Under the pieces are notes generated by a model. The model made no database searches, was not told the origin of the DNA, and was given only the letters and a program-made list of their open reading frames with translations. Of a stretch of DNA of 64,000 nucleotides, positions 35,501 to 49,800 are shown piece after piece. The position numbers and the translations under genes are program-made. The stretch comes from Megaustenia siamemsis (Eukaryota > Mollusca > Gastropoda > Stylommatophora > Ariophantidae), in assembly GCA_032433765.1 (NCBI GenBank), contig JAVIAB010000159.1, positions 62,169,772 through 62,233,771 on the forward strand, written 5' to 3'. The stretch's first letter is position 1. The number at the start of each line of letters is the position of its first letter.

Positions 35501-38500
35501 CACTTGTTACATCAATCACCATATCCTCTCTACCACTTGTTACATCAATCTCCATATCCGCTCTACCACTTGTTACATCAATCACCATATCCTCTCTACC
35601 ACCTGTTACATCAATCACCATGTCCTCTCTACCACTTGTTACATCAATCACCATATCCTCTCTACCACTTGTTACATCAATCACCATATCCTCTCTACCA
35701 CTTGTTACATCAATCACCATATCCTCTCTACCACTTGTTACAGCAATCCCCATATCCGCTCTACCACATTTAACAGCAATCCCCATATTCTCACTACCAC
35801 TTGTTACAACAAACGCCATATCCGCTCTATCACTTGTTACAGCAATCCCCATATCCTCTCTACCACTTGTTACAGCAATCCCCATATCCGCTCTAACAAT
35901 TGTTACATAATTCCCCATATCCGCTATTCCATTAGTTACAGTAATCCCTATTTCCGCTCTACCACTTGCTAAAGCAATCCCCTTATCTGCTCTAACACTT
36001 TTTACAGAATTCCCCATATTTTTTCGACCACTTATTACAGCATTCCATATATCCTCACAACCATTTGTTACAACAATCCCCATACCCGCTCCACCACATG
36101 TTACAGCAATCCCCATATCCTTTTACCACTTGTTACAACAATCACCATATCCTCTCTACCACTTGTTACAACAATCCCAATATCCGCTCAACCACTTGTT
36201 ACAGCAATCCCCTTATCCCCTCTACCACTTGTTACAACAATCTCCATATTCGCTCTATTACTTGTTACAGCAATCCCCATATCCTCTCCACCACTTGTTA
36301 CAAGAACCCCACATCCTGTCTACACTTTTGACAGCAATCCCCATATCCTCTTAACCCTTTATACAACAATCCGAGGATGACGTCATGGGACGCACCAAAA
36401 TGGCAGCTTATTTATATTCGAGCTATGGACCAAGCAATGTTTACATTGAACAACACGATAAATGTTATTGCTGCGAGTTGGCAGATTTTTGAAAATGTTT
36501 TCAAGGGTTTGAACATAAATGTTTGTTCACAGTTCGTTAACCTTCGCTGTAGATAAAGTCGTTAATTGGATGGCTTCGTTTCAGACATTTTGGACGTTGG
36601 TAGCTAAGGACCTAACTTGTGCAAACGGATGACATTGGCAAGGATCATTTTGAAATTATGAAGTGGGCTCATTGTGTGTTTAACTCAAACGCATATGTGC
36701 TTTTTAACCAAAGACCTTTTTTTTGGGGACTCAATGCAGATATCTCCGATGGAAGAATAAATTGTACTATTAGTCCCATAAATGATTCGCTTCCAGAGGT
36801 TTATGATGTAAACAAAGCAGTTTTGTCATTGCAAGTGAATAATGTCCACACCTATAATTGGTCAGGATTGTGTAGCAGCAGCAGCTTTATAGCGAACACA
36901 GAAAACATCACAGGATTGTGCTGTTCTGAAACAGCATTGCCATGCTACCCTAGAATTGCCTTTAATTGGATTACTGTGACCACAAACCACTCTCCATATG
37001 TGTGCCACATATTTACACCCCAGAAAGAAATACTGAATATAACAACACCATGTGCCGTCTGTGATATTAATGACCACAGACCAGGAGCCTCCAGTATGAT
37101 TGATACAACTGTTGCACCAAGCACTTCATCAGCAGAGCCATCTCTATGGAATGTTAATCTGACATTGTTCTTGAATGATGTCCAAGTTAATGAGACATCA
37201 GAATCGTGTGGCGGCAGTTACAAGAAGGGAGCGGAGAACATCAAGTTCTGCTGCTATAAAGGAGACTTGCCTTGCTATCCCAGAATTGCCTTAATCGGGA
37301 TCACTGTAGTTGAAAACTTCTCCTCTTGTGTAAACTACACATTCACATCTAAGGGTGAATCAGTGAAGGTCACAAAATCATATTCTCTCTGTGGTTTTAC
37401 TAACTACAGGTCATGTGGCTTCTGTTGGATTGAAAATGACAAATTACCACCACTGTGTGTCTATATGTTTGGAATTGGAGTCATCAATGACGGCCTAACA
37501 TCAGCAAGTGCTACGACGATCATCATTTTCGGGAGGACGTGAACTCCCATGGTATATGGTGGAAAGGCGGCAGGAACCATTGAAGGCTATGTCTGAAAAG
37601 TGTTCCGTCTTGCAGTTTCCTCATATTCCAAGTCCGGCTTGTTGCAGGAGCTACTGAGTTAAGTGCTCTGTGCACACCATGAGCTGTGTATCTCATCCGT
37701 TTTGATCCTGCTTCGATATCCCGCTTGTTTACGATGAATGATGATATCGTATGACAGGGAACAGTTGGCTGTGTTCACTTTCTTTGCGGTTTCGCCTTAT
37801 GTCTTTTGGCGTGTGCTGAGACTGCTACGATGGGGACTACAGTTACCTTTCTTTGTTTGGGAGATGAGTTGGTAATTCGGATGATTCCACTGGCACGGGC
37901 GGTTGAGCAATTATGGATTTTAATTCGTTTGCTGTGATGCCGAGGCCTTCCATAACCAATAACCAATAACAGCAATCGCCATAACCGCTCTATCACTTGT
38001 TACAACAATCCCCATATCCATTCTACCACTTTTTATAACAAATCCTCATATGCAATCTACTACTTGTTACAGCAATTCCCATATCCTCTCTACCACTTGT
38101 TATAGTAATCCCCATATTCGCTCTACCAATTGTTACATAATTCCCCACATCCGCTCCATCACTTGTTACAGCAATCCCTATATCCGCTCTACCACTTGCT
38201 ACAGTAATCCCCTTATATGATCTAACACTTGTTACAGAATTCCCCATATTTGATCGACAACTTATTGCAGCATTCCATATATCCTGACAACCATTTGTTA
38301 CAACGTATCCGATCTACCACTTGTTAATATGTTTTTAAAAATGCTTTTGTAAATTTATCCACAAGATCTCTCTATGCATGTGCTACTCGAGTGCGCGATC
38401 ATTGATTCCTCATCTACTGAGTCGCCTCTTATGACACGCGTGGTGGGTGACAGCGAATCTGTTCTTTTCTCCCCTCACCATTCGTGTCCCTTTAGCCATA

Positions 38501-39306
38501 CATGCGACCTAATGGTGCAGTCTTTGTTAATGGCAGTAAGGGAAATAAATGTTTACTAATGTTATAATGAGATACGACTAATATAAAGACATAAATCCTG
38601 GACAAGGAAATAACACACACAAACTACTATACAAGATACTTAGAGACTACTATACAAGATATTTAGAGACTACTATACAAGATATTTAGAGACTACTATA
38701 CAATATACTTAGAGACTACTATAAAAGATACTTAGAGACTACTGTACAAGATACTTAGAAAACGCTAAACAAGATACTTAGAGACTACTATACAAGATAC
38801 TTAGAGACTACTATACAAGATACTTAGTGACTACTATACAAGATACTTAGCGACTACTATACAAGATACTTAGAGACTACTATACAAGATACTTAGATAC
38901 TACTATACACGATATTTTCTTATAGACAAATGTGCAAGATATTTACTTACAGAATAGTATGCAAGATCTTTACTTAGAGAGGAGCCCCGATAGCTCAGTG
39001 GTTAGTGAACTGGGCAACAAAGGACAAGGGGTAGGGTTCGATCTCAACCGACGGCTTCCAGTTCATCCAGCCCTTAATGTTACCGGATTTTTTTCTGGGA
39101 AAGTAAAACGGCACGGGCGTAATATCGACGACATTACACCAAAAATCATATGCCGAAGGTCTGTAAAAGTTATGGTCACTAACACCATAATCCCTATACG
39201 CCACTTGGCATGACGGGGTACTTTTACTTAGAGACTACTATAAAAGATATTTAGAGATTACTATAAATGATCTTTACTTAGAGACTACTATACACGATAT
39301 TTACTT

Positions 39307-39364
<58 letters not shown>

Positions 39365-42300
39365 CCTTTTCGTCTTGTCAGACGGTCTAATGGAGGCTAT
39401 TGCGTATTTTTTTGAGGTATTGTTTTTTGCCGAACAGCTTCTCTCTTGGCTAATTCTACCAATGTTTGACAAACACACGCGGCCACATAATGAACAGATC
39501 AGGCTCGCTGATCCACAGGGTTTACCATCCTTTTTCATGAGTCTCTTCTCTGACTTAGAGACTTCTATACAAGATATTTACTTAGAGAATACTATACAAG
39601 ATATTTACTTAGAGAATACTATACAAGATATTTACTTAGAGACTACCATAGGAGATATTTACTTAGAGAATACTATACAAGATATTTACTTAGAGAATAC
39701 TATACAAGATATTTACTTAGAGAATACCTCACAAGATATTTACTTAGAGACTACTATACAAGATATTTACTTAGATAATACTATACAAGATATTTACTTA
39801 GAGACTACTATACAAGATACTTAGAGAATACCACACAAGATATTTACTTAGAGAATACTATACAAGATATTTACTTAGAGAATACTATACAAGATATTTA
39901 CTTAGAGACTACCACACAAGATATTTACTTAGAGAATACTATACAAGATATTTACTTAGAGACTACCACACAAGATATTTACTTAGAGACTACCACACAA
40001 GATATTTACTTAGAGAATACTATACAAGATATTTACTTAGAGACTACTATACAAGATATTTACGTAGAGACTACCACACAAGATATTTACTTAGAGACTA
40101 CTATACAAGATATTTACTTAGAGACTACCACACAAGATATTTACTTAGAGAATACTATACAAGATATTTACTTAGAGAATACTATACACAGAGATACTAT
40201 AGATATTTACTTAGAGAATACTATACAAGATATTTACTTAGAGAATACTATACAGATATTTACTTAGAGACTACCACACAAGATATTTACTTAGAGAATA
40301 CTATACAAGATATTTACTTAGAGAATACTATACAAGATATTTACTTAGAGAATACTATACAAGATATTTACTTAGAGACTACTATACAAGATATTTACTT
40401 AGAGACTACCACACAAGATATTTACTTAGAGAATACTATACAAGATATTTACTTAGAGACTACTATACAAGATATTTACTTAGAGAATACTATACAAGAT
40501 ATTTACTTAGAGACTACCACACAAGATATTTACTTAGAGAATACTATACAAGATATTTACTTAGAGACTACCACACAAGATATTTACTTAGAGACTACTA
40601 TACAAGATATTTACTTAGAGAATACTATACAAGATATTTACTTAGAGACTACTATACAAGATATTTACTTAGAGAATACTATACAATATATTTATTTAGA
40701 GAATACTATACAAGATATTTACTTAGAGAATACTATACAAGATATTTACTTAGAGACTACCACACAAGATATTTACTTAGAGAATACTATACAAGATATT
40801 TACTTAGAGACTACTATACAAGATATTTACTTAGAGACTACCACACAAGATATTTACTTAGATAATACTATACAAGATATTTACTTAGAGAATACTATAC
40901 AAGATATTTACTTTGAGAATACTATACAAGATATTAACTTAGAGAATACTATACAAGATATTTACTTAGAGACTACTATACAAAATATTTACTTAGAGAC
41001 TACCACACAAGATATTTACTTAGAGAATACTATACAAGATATATACAAGATATTTACTTAGAGAATACTATACAAGATATTTACTTAGAGACTACTATAC
41101 AAGATATTTACTTAGAGAATACTATACAAGATATTTACTTAGAGAATACTATACAAGAGAATACTATACAAGATACTTAGAGAATACTATACAAGATATT
41201 TACTTTGAGAATACTATACAAGATATTTACTTAGAGAATACTATACAAGATATTTACTTAGAGAATACTATACAAGATACTTAGAGATTGCTATGCAAGA
41301 TCTTTTGCTATGCAAGATCTTTACTTAGAAACTACTGTGTAATTTATTTAGAGACCACTATACGTTATTTACTTAGAGACTACTATACAAGGTACATAGA
41401 GACTACTATACACGATATTTACTTATAGACTACTATACACTATATTTATTTAGAGGCTACTATACACTATACTTATATACTACAATACAAGATATTTAGA
41501 GGCGACCATGCACTATATTGGTTAGCGGAGTAGAGTCTGCCCTACCAAAGGATGAGTAAGACGTCTCCTTTCCTTCGCTAGTGTTCGGGACACCCTTGGG
41601 CAAAGTGGAGCTCCCGTTTCGCCCGCCTCCCCCTAATCAGGGTTATGTGAAACCATTGGAGCAGGTGGTGGAAGGTGTTTTGGGAGCAGCCGACAAGTAG
41701 TGCCGGTTATGGTCCCCACATCGCGATGGCAGAAGAGGATCTCATGTATAGAAACAATGGCTGCGATCGGCAACTAATACCGTCACTGCCAAGAAGGAAA
41801 GGAATGGCAAACTACCTTCTTATATTGCCTGGGATAAACATGACAAACCACAACTTTATATTTACAGCTAACGACATTAATGTGGACTCCACAGCCACCT
41901 CGTCCGGTAGGGAGCGTCATGTGATACAGGTGGCACCCGATCGTCAACAAGCTAATGTATGCAAGATCAAAAATAAAGAGACACTAGCAATATGAACTTG
42001 GAGCATTAGATCAGCATTCCAGATTGGTAAAATAGAAAACATCAGTCAAGAAATGAAGAGAATGAAATTGAACATCTTGGGACTATGTGAAATGAGATGA
42101 ACAGGAGCAGGATTATTACAACGCGACAGCGAAAATGTAATTTACTCTGGGGGAACCACACACGAAAGAGGAGTAGGCATCATGTTAGATAGAGAACGAA
42201 GCAAAACAGTGAAAGGATTTTGGCCTGTATCAGACAGAATTCTGCTAGTAAAATTGAGAGGCAGACCAATGGATATCAACATAATTCAAGCTAAAGAACC

Positions 42301-45300
42301 AACAAGTAGTAGTGAAGAAGAAGACATTGACACTTTTTATGAGGAGCTAGAGGCAACCATGGAACAGTGTAAATCCCAAGAAATAACTATTATATCATGG
42401 GATTTCAATGCAAAGGTAGGAACAGCTAAAGTGCAAAATGTGACTGGGGGCAAAATGACCTTGGAGAGACGAATGACAGAGGGGATAATTTGGGCAAAGA
42501 CACATGAAATTATTATAGGTAACACCTTGTTCAAACAACACCCTAGTCGACTATGGACAAGGCAAAGCCCAGACCAAAAAGTACACAATCAAATTGATTT
42601 TATACTGGTACAGAGAAGATTCAGGAATGGGCTAACATCGGTTAAAACAAGGCCAGGAGCAGATTGTAATAGTGACCATGTACCAGTAGTTGGAAAGATC
42701 AGAATAAAACTGTGGAAGGCACAGAAATCACCAAGAAATATAAAATTAGAACTAGATCTGCTAAGAGTAGATAAACAGATGAGTGATAAGTACAGCATGA
42801 TAGTACAAAAAAGATATAATGCCATTGAGAAAATACAAGACATCGAGGAGCAGTGGGAAATGCTCAAACAATCGATTCAACAAACATCAAAAGAAGTAAT
42901 AGCAGTGACCAAAAGAATCAACGAAAAGAAATGGATGATAGAAGAAATATTACAACTAATGGATGATAGAAGAAAACATAAGAAAGAAGAACGGACATAC
43001 AAAATATTGCACAAAGAGATCCAGAACAAATACAGAGAAGCAAAGGAAGGATGGTTAAAACAGAAATGTGAAGAAATGGAAAAACAACAAAGAAAGACTC
43101 AAAATGTATGCACAATCAGTTAAATAAATTAACAGGAAGAAAAGAAGTCAAAGTTTCAGGATGTGTGAAATCAAAGGAATGAAATATAATAATGGGACAG
43201 GAGAAGACAATAGAAAGATGGACAGAATATATCAGTCAACTCTATGACGATGAAAGACCAGACCAATTCAAACAAAGAAAACAGGACCACCAATAATGCA
43301 GAGTGAAGTGGAGGACACAATTCAACACATGAAAAGAGGCAAAGCTCCAGGTCCTGACAATATAACAATCGAAGAGATAAATTCATTAGGAGAGCTGGGA
43401 GTACAAGTTAAAACAAAACTACTCATTGACATATATAACACTGGACACATACCCGAAGATCTACTACAATCTATCTTTGAAGCCATACCGAAGAAGTCAG
43501 GAGCCACTGATTGTGACGACCATCGCACTATTCGTCTCATGAGCCATATGACTAAAATATTACTAAGAATCAACATGAGACGTAAGAAAAAAAAAACAGA
43601 AATAAGTGAAGAACAATGTGGATTTGTGCAAGGAAAGGGCACCAATAATGCAATATACATCTTAAGAACATTGATAGAAAGAGCTATAGAGGTAATGAAA
43701 GATCAATATCGGTACGTTATAGACTATACAAAAGCATTTGACAAAGTAATGCATGTGGAAATAATCAATATGCTGGAGAAATTAAACATTGATGGCATGG
43801 ATCTGCGAATCATAAAAAAAACATGTACTGGCAACCAACAGCAGCCATACGAATTAATAACCAAACAGGACAATTTCAACTTATAAAACAAGGAGTTAGA
43901 CAAAGCTGTGTTCTATCGCCGGATTTGTTTTCACTCTACAGCGAACATATTATGAGATCAATAGTAGACAAAATAGTAATTGAAGTCAACGGTCTCAACA
44001 TAAATAATTTGCGACCTGGGGATTGCACATTCTTAATAGCAGAGACAGAAAATGAACTACAAGAAATGATAGACATAATAGTAAAAGAAAGCAACAAGAA
44101 AGGTCTCAGTCTGAATAGTAAGATAACATAAGTAATGGTCATATTGAAGAAACAATCATTACCATCACGCATTATAAAAATAAACAGGATACATCGGAAA
44201 CAAGTGCAACATTTGAAATACTTGGACACAATAATAACATCAGATGGAAGATGCACCACGGAAATAAAGAGCAGAATAGCTCAGGCCAAAATAGCACTTC
44301 AGAAAATGAAAAATATATTATGCAACAAATCTATGTCAAAAGAAATGAGAAAGAGAGTTCTTCTGTGCTATATAGAACCAATTTTGACCTATGGAAGCGA
44401 ATCATGGACAGTAGACAAACAGATGAAAAGACGATTAGAGGCCACAGAAATAGGATTTCTCAGAATGTTGAAAGTTCCCTGGACAGGTAAAAATAGCAAT
44501 GAGGAAGTTCTCAAAGAGGTCATCACAAAAAGGGAGCTCCTAAAAACATCAGAAAGAAACAATCATCATTTTTTGGGCACATCATGAGAAGAGGAAACTT
44601 TGAATACTTGGTTACAACTGGTAAAATAAAAATAAAGAGAGATCGCGGACGACAAAGAGAGAAAATACTGGTTAGCTTGGCGTCATGGCATGGAAAAAAA
44701 TCAACAAAAGAAATGATACGATGCACTGTGGATAGAAGATTGTGGAAGGACATGACAGCCAACGTCAACCAGGATGGCAAATGATGATGATGATACACTA
44801 TATTTAATTGAGACTACTATAAAAATATATTTATTTAGAGGCTACTATAAAATATACTTAGATACTGCAATACAAGATATTTAGAGACGATTATACACTA
44901 TATTTACTTATGACTCATCATCATCATCATCGTGTGCCGTCTCCGCAACGAAGGGTGGCTACCATGAATCGCCATTCCACTCTGTTTCTTGCTTTGATGG
45001 TGCAGGTTGTCATAGATTGACATGTCCGCATTTTTATGTCAGTGCTTCTGCCTCTTTCACCTTGTATTTTCACTTCCAATATTACTTTTCGTAGCCTGTT
45101 TTGTCTTTTAACGGGCCCAAAAATGTTCATTTGTCTTGTGTTAATTGTATTTAGTAGTTCTCTTTGTATTTTTAGTTGTTTTAAAACTTCATCGTTGGTT
45201 TTCTTTTCTGTCCATCCAATTCTACCTATTCTTCTATAAATCCACATTTCAAAGGCTTCAATGTTCTGTTCTGTTTCTTGTCTAATGCCCATGTTACTGC

Positions 45301-46768
45301 CCCATACAGGAATATTGAGAAAAATGTAACATTTTGCTATTCTTAGTTTCATCCCTACTGTTATTTGTTTTGTTCTTAGTATATTTTTCATGGCATTAAA
45401 ATTACTTTTTATCATACTTAGAGATTACTATACAAGATACTTAGAGACTACTATACAAGATACTTACTTAATGACTACTATACAAGATATTTACACAAAA
45501 ACTACTATACAAGGTATTTACTTAAAAACTACCATACAAGATATTTACCCAAAAACTACTATACAAGATATTTACTTAAACACTACTATACAAGATATTT
45601 ACTTAAAAACTACCATACAAGATATTTACCCAAAAACTACTATACCAGATATTTACTTAAAAACTACTATACAAGATATTTACCCAAAAACTACTATACA
45701 AGATATTTACTTAGAGGCTACTATACATGATACTTAGAGACGACTAACATATAGTTACTTAAAGACTACTATACACGATACATGGAAACTGCTATGCAAG
45801 ATATTTACTTAGAGACTGCTATACAAGAAATTTACTTAGAGACTACTATAAGTGGGTTTTTTTTTCAGTACAAACGTTTTGATACTAAAGACATTTAGAA
45901 AGAATATCCACATCATTTTAGTAAAAGTAAAAGGAATGGCAACATCGGAACAAGCCACGTGTAAAAAGGAATCGGGCAATTTGAGGATACAGGGGAAAAT
46001 GTCAAATTGGATGGAAGAATGTCTGTGGAGAAAATACATTGAAGGAAACTAATGAGAGTAATGAGAGGCATAACAATATGGTCGTGCAGTCATGGCACAT
46101 AATGCTGATTTAAAGATTCAATCAAACCATTACCTTGTCGCTTCTGATGGACAGCTTTTGTTGGCTTGTTTTGTTTTTTCTTAAACAGGCTGGGATCCGA
46201 CTTTATAAAATGTAGTGCAGTTCACAGGCCTCAGTGTACAAAACCTTATATACTCCAAACAGTGGAAGGTATAGAGCCAGCTATCACGTACATCTGTTCA
46301 GAAGAGGGGCGCGCAGGTATAGTAGTTTTGTTTAACATTAACATTATGATATCAATAAAATTATATACAGAATTTAGCTTCTCTTGAAGTAAGCCCTGAT
46401 GAATTAGCAGTTGATACCGGCACTGAATCGAGAGAACATGTTGATATGGTAATTGTATGAACAAGAGGACTGCCAACATCTTCGGTGGTTTTTAACATAA
46501 ATTACATTCAAGGTCATAGTCAACAGTGTAGGTATCAGGGATCACCTCTTTAGAATTAGAAAAATATGACATAAGAGTGAGCTTGGCACTCATTGTGAAA
46601 GTCTGAGACTCAAATGTTAGTTTGTTTTGTAATAAAATTCAGTAACAGTCGCAGACCTCAGAATGAAAAACTGTCTTGGTTCGAAAATATATATACGCCT
46701 GTACATAGTATGTGTTTGCTAACCTAACTCAGCAATTTATCACAACAATGATTTAATAATTGCTTATA

Positions 46769-46834
<66 letters not shown>

Positions 46835-49800
46835 CATTCCAATTTTGAACCAATATATGCATGCTTCATAGACTACACCAAAGCTTTTGACAGAGTTCCC
46901 CTTAAACAACATATTCACGGCCTGAAAAGACATATATCTAGGTGACACAGACATATGACTAATATGCATTTTTTTACTGGGAGCAAACAGCAATAATAAA
47001 ATATAACAAAGTGAACTATACACCAGTGATGTATTATCTATGATAACGCAGCTACCGCCTGTAGCTAGAGCATATTACCGAAATACAAAAGGAAATGATA
47101 ATTTATAATTTATTTTTTATAATTATATTCCAATTTTTCGAATACTCTATTACACATTTCATGGGCCAATATGATTTATTCACTTTGATTTGCATTTATT
47201 AAAGAAAGGTTTTCTTCTAGCCAATATAACGTGTGTGAATGAAACAAAACTATTCTACACTGAAACCTCTAAGCCAGCGGTACATTTTCCCTCTATCCGA
47301 ATCTAGTATTTACGACCTTGACAATCAAAAATTCTCGTCAATAATATACCGGTTGTTGCCGCTAGATGAGTGCGGTTCATTGGTTATTTTTAGCACTAGC
47401 CAATCAGAATCGCCACAAAGTGCAAGTGAAACTGTCTATTTACCGGAACTTCCTTAGCTATTTATAACTACGTTATGCGCATCCGCATCTGTAGAAAGAA
47501 CTTTTTCTGCTCTCAAGAGAATCAGATCTTATTGTCGTTCAACTCAAAAACAAGAACGCTTATCTGGTTTGGCAATAATGTCCATTGAGAAATCATTCCC
47601 TCAGTAACTTAGAAACCAACCCAACAGTACTTTCAATGACAAAGTCATCAATACATTTTCGTCTCAAACAAGACGGATAGAATTTACATATAAATAAGTA
47701 AGTAATTTAAAATGTAGTGACGTCATTAGAAAATATTACTTTATGTTAACCTAGAATATAATGTTTGTTTCTATTTATTATGTCAGCGGTAGCCCAGACC
47801 CCAAAACCAGTATAAGCCATTGCTATACACCTATTGATTTAAAAAGGGGAGTAAGACAGAGATGCATCCTATCACCAAGCTTGTTCAATCTATAGACGGA
47901 GTTAATCATTGAAAACATCACAGAGATGCCAGTCCTAATCATTAATGAAAAGATAATCACTAACCTACGATATGATGGTGATACTGTACTACTAGCAGAA
48001 AATAATATAAATCTGCTACAATTAATTAATTAATTTTGTTGAAATGAAATAAACGTGACAAGCAAAAAATATGGATTAGATATCAATACGAAAAGACTAA
48101 AACTATATCATAAACAAAGATAATACTCAAAGCCTACAAATGGATATCAAGGTTGAAGTAATAGACCTGGAGACAGTTGAGAGCTACAACCACATTAGTC
48201 ATAATATAACCGGTGATGGGAAATTTAAAACTGAAATAAATAAAATAACAGGAATGGCAAAATGTAATTTTATTATCATGAAAAATATACTAACATCAAA
48301 ACAAATAACACCAGGGCTAAAATTAAGAATAGCAATATGTTATATCTTCTCAACCTTCCTGTATGGTGCAGAAACCTGGACATTAGATACGAAAACAGAA
48401 CAGAAAATATAAGCCTTTGAAATATGTATTTATATAACAACAGGTAGAATTGGATGGAAAGAAAAGGGAACAAACAATAAAGTTTTAAAACAATTAAAAA
48501 TTAAAAGAGAACTACTAAAAACAAACCGAACAAGACACATTATATTTTATGGCATCTTAAAAGAATAAACAGCCTACTAAAAGTAATATTGGAATGGAAA
48601 ATACATGGTAAAATATGCAGAAGCAAATCATGACTAACATGGACGAGTAACATCAAAAGATGGGCAAATCAGCGTATAACAAATCTGCATCATCAAAGCA
48701 AGAGACAAAGTGGAATGGCCTTCCATGGTAGCCAACCTTCGATGCGGAGACCGCATTCAATAAAGAAAAAAAATGTGGAAATATGACTCAGGCAGGCCCA
48801 TTTCCTCTAGAGTGTCATGGATGTAACGGAGCTAGCGGGACTAAAGGAGCGAAACCTTGTTCTGCGGAGATTTTACTTCTGAAGTTCAGATTACTTCCTG
48901 CTACGTAGCTCTTTATAAGCAGTTTTCTGTTATCACAGAGGAGAAATATTTAGTATAACAGATTATGCACACAGATGAGTCATATTAGTACTATCGGTAG
49001 ATGTAAACAAAGACAATATAAGTAAAACTGATTAAGAAAAATGATATCTATAGAGTAAGAGTTGATGTACGCTGACAAGTAAAACTGATACGTGTTCGCG
49101 AGTAAAATATGATATAAATGTTGTAGAACGTTGATGTAGAAATATAAGAACGTTGTAATAATACATCGATATAAGTAATTGATACAAATGTAGTAAAACG
49201 TTGATGTAAAAAATAAGAACAATGTAATAATACACCGATATACGTATATGATATAAATATAGTAAAACATTGATGTAGAGAAATGAGAACAGAGAACATT
49301 TTAAACATTAATGTGAGATCAATTTAGACATCAATGTAAGGCCATTTTAGACATCAATGTAAGGTCATTTTAGACATTAATGTAAGGTCATTTTAGACAT
49401 CAATGTAAGATCATTTTAGACATCAATGTAAGGTCATTTTAGACATCAATGTGAGATCATTTTAGACATCAATGTAAGGTCATTTTAGACATCAATGTGA
49501 GATCATTTTAGACATCAATGTGAGATCATTTTAGACATCAATGTGAGATCATTTTAGACATCAATGTGAGATCATTTAAGACATCAATGTGAGATCATTT
49601 TAGACATCAACGTAAAGTCATTTTAGACATCAATGTAAGGTCATTTTAGACATCAATGTAAGGTCATTTTAGACATCAATGTGAGATCATATTAGACATC
49701 AATGTGAGATCATTTTAGACATCAATGTGAGATCATTTTAGACATCAATGTAAGGTCATTTTAGACATCAATGTAAGGTCATTTAGACATCAATGTGAGA

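Larger units (their letters stand above)
36371..37970 (+). other. 1.6-kb block splitting the 33-bp array
   Basis: Non-repetitive DNA interrupts the array and contains, in order, a CRE-like palindrome, a 307-codon ORF and the right arm of the inverted repeat. The array continues immediately after it. It is therefore probably an insertion, but its ends show no clear terminal repeats or target duplication. Confidence 0.55.

Noticed and set aside
35430..36116. 228-codon minus-strand frame as an endonuclease or adhesin-like repeat protein
   Set aside because: It is the 33-bp minisatellite read backwards; the plus strand is equally open.
38374..38559. 61-codon frame as a small gene
   Set aside because: No motif, no splice or promoter support, in a repeat-rich spacer.
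45852..46052. 66-codon frame as an extra exon or HTH transposase
   Set aside because: An acceptor-like tttttttttcag precedes it, but no donor in a fitting phase and no clear domain were found.
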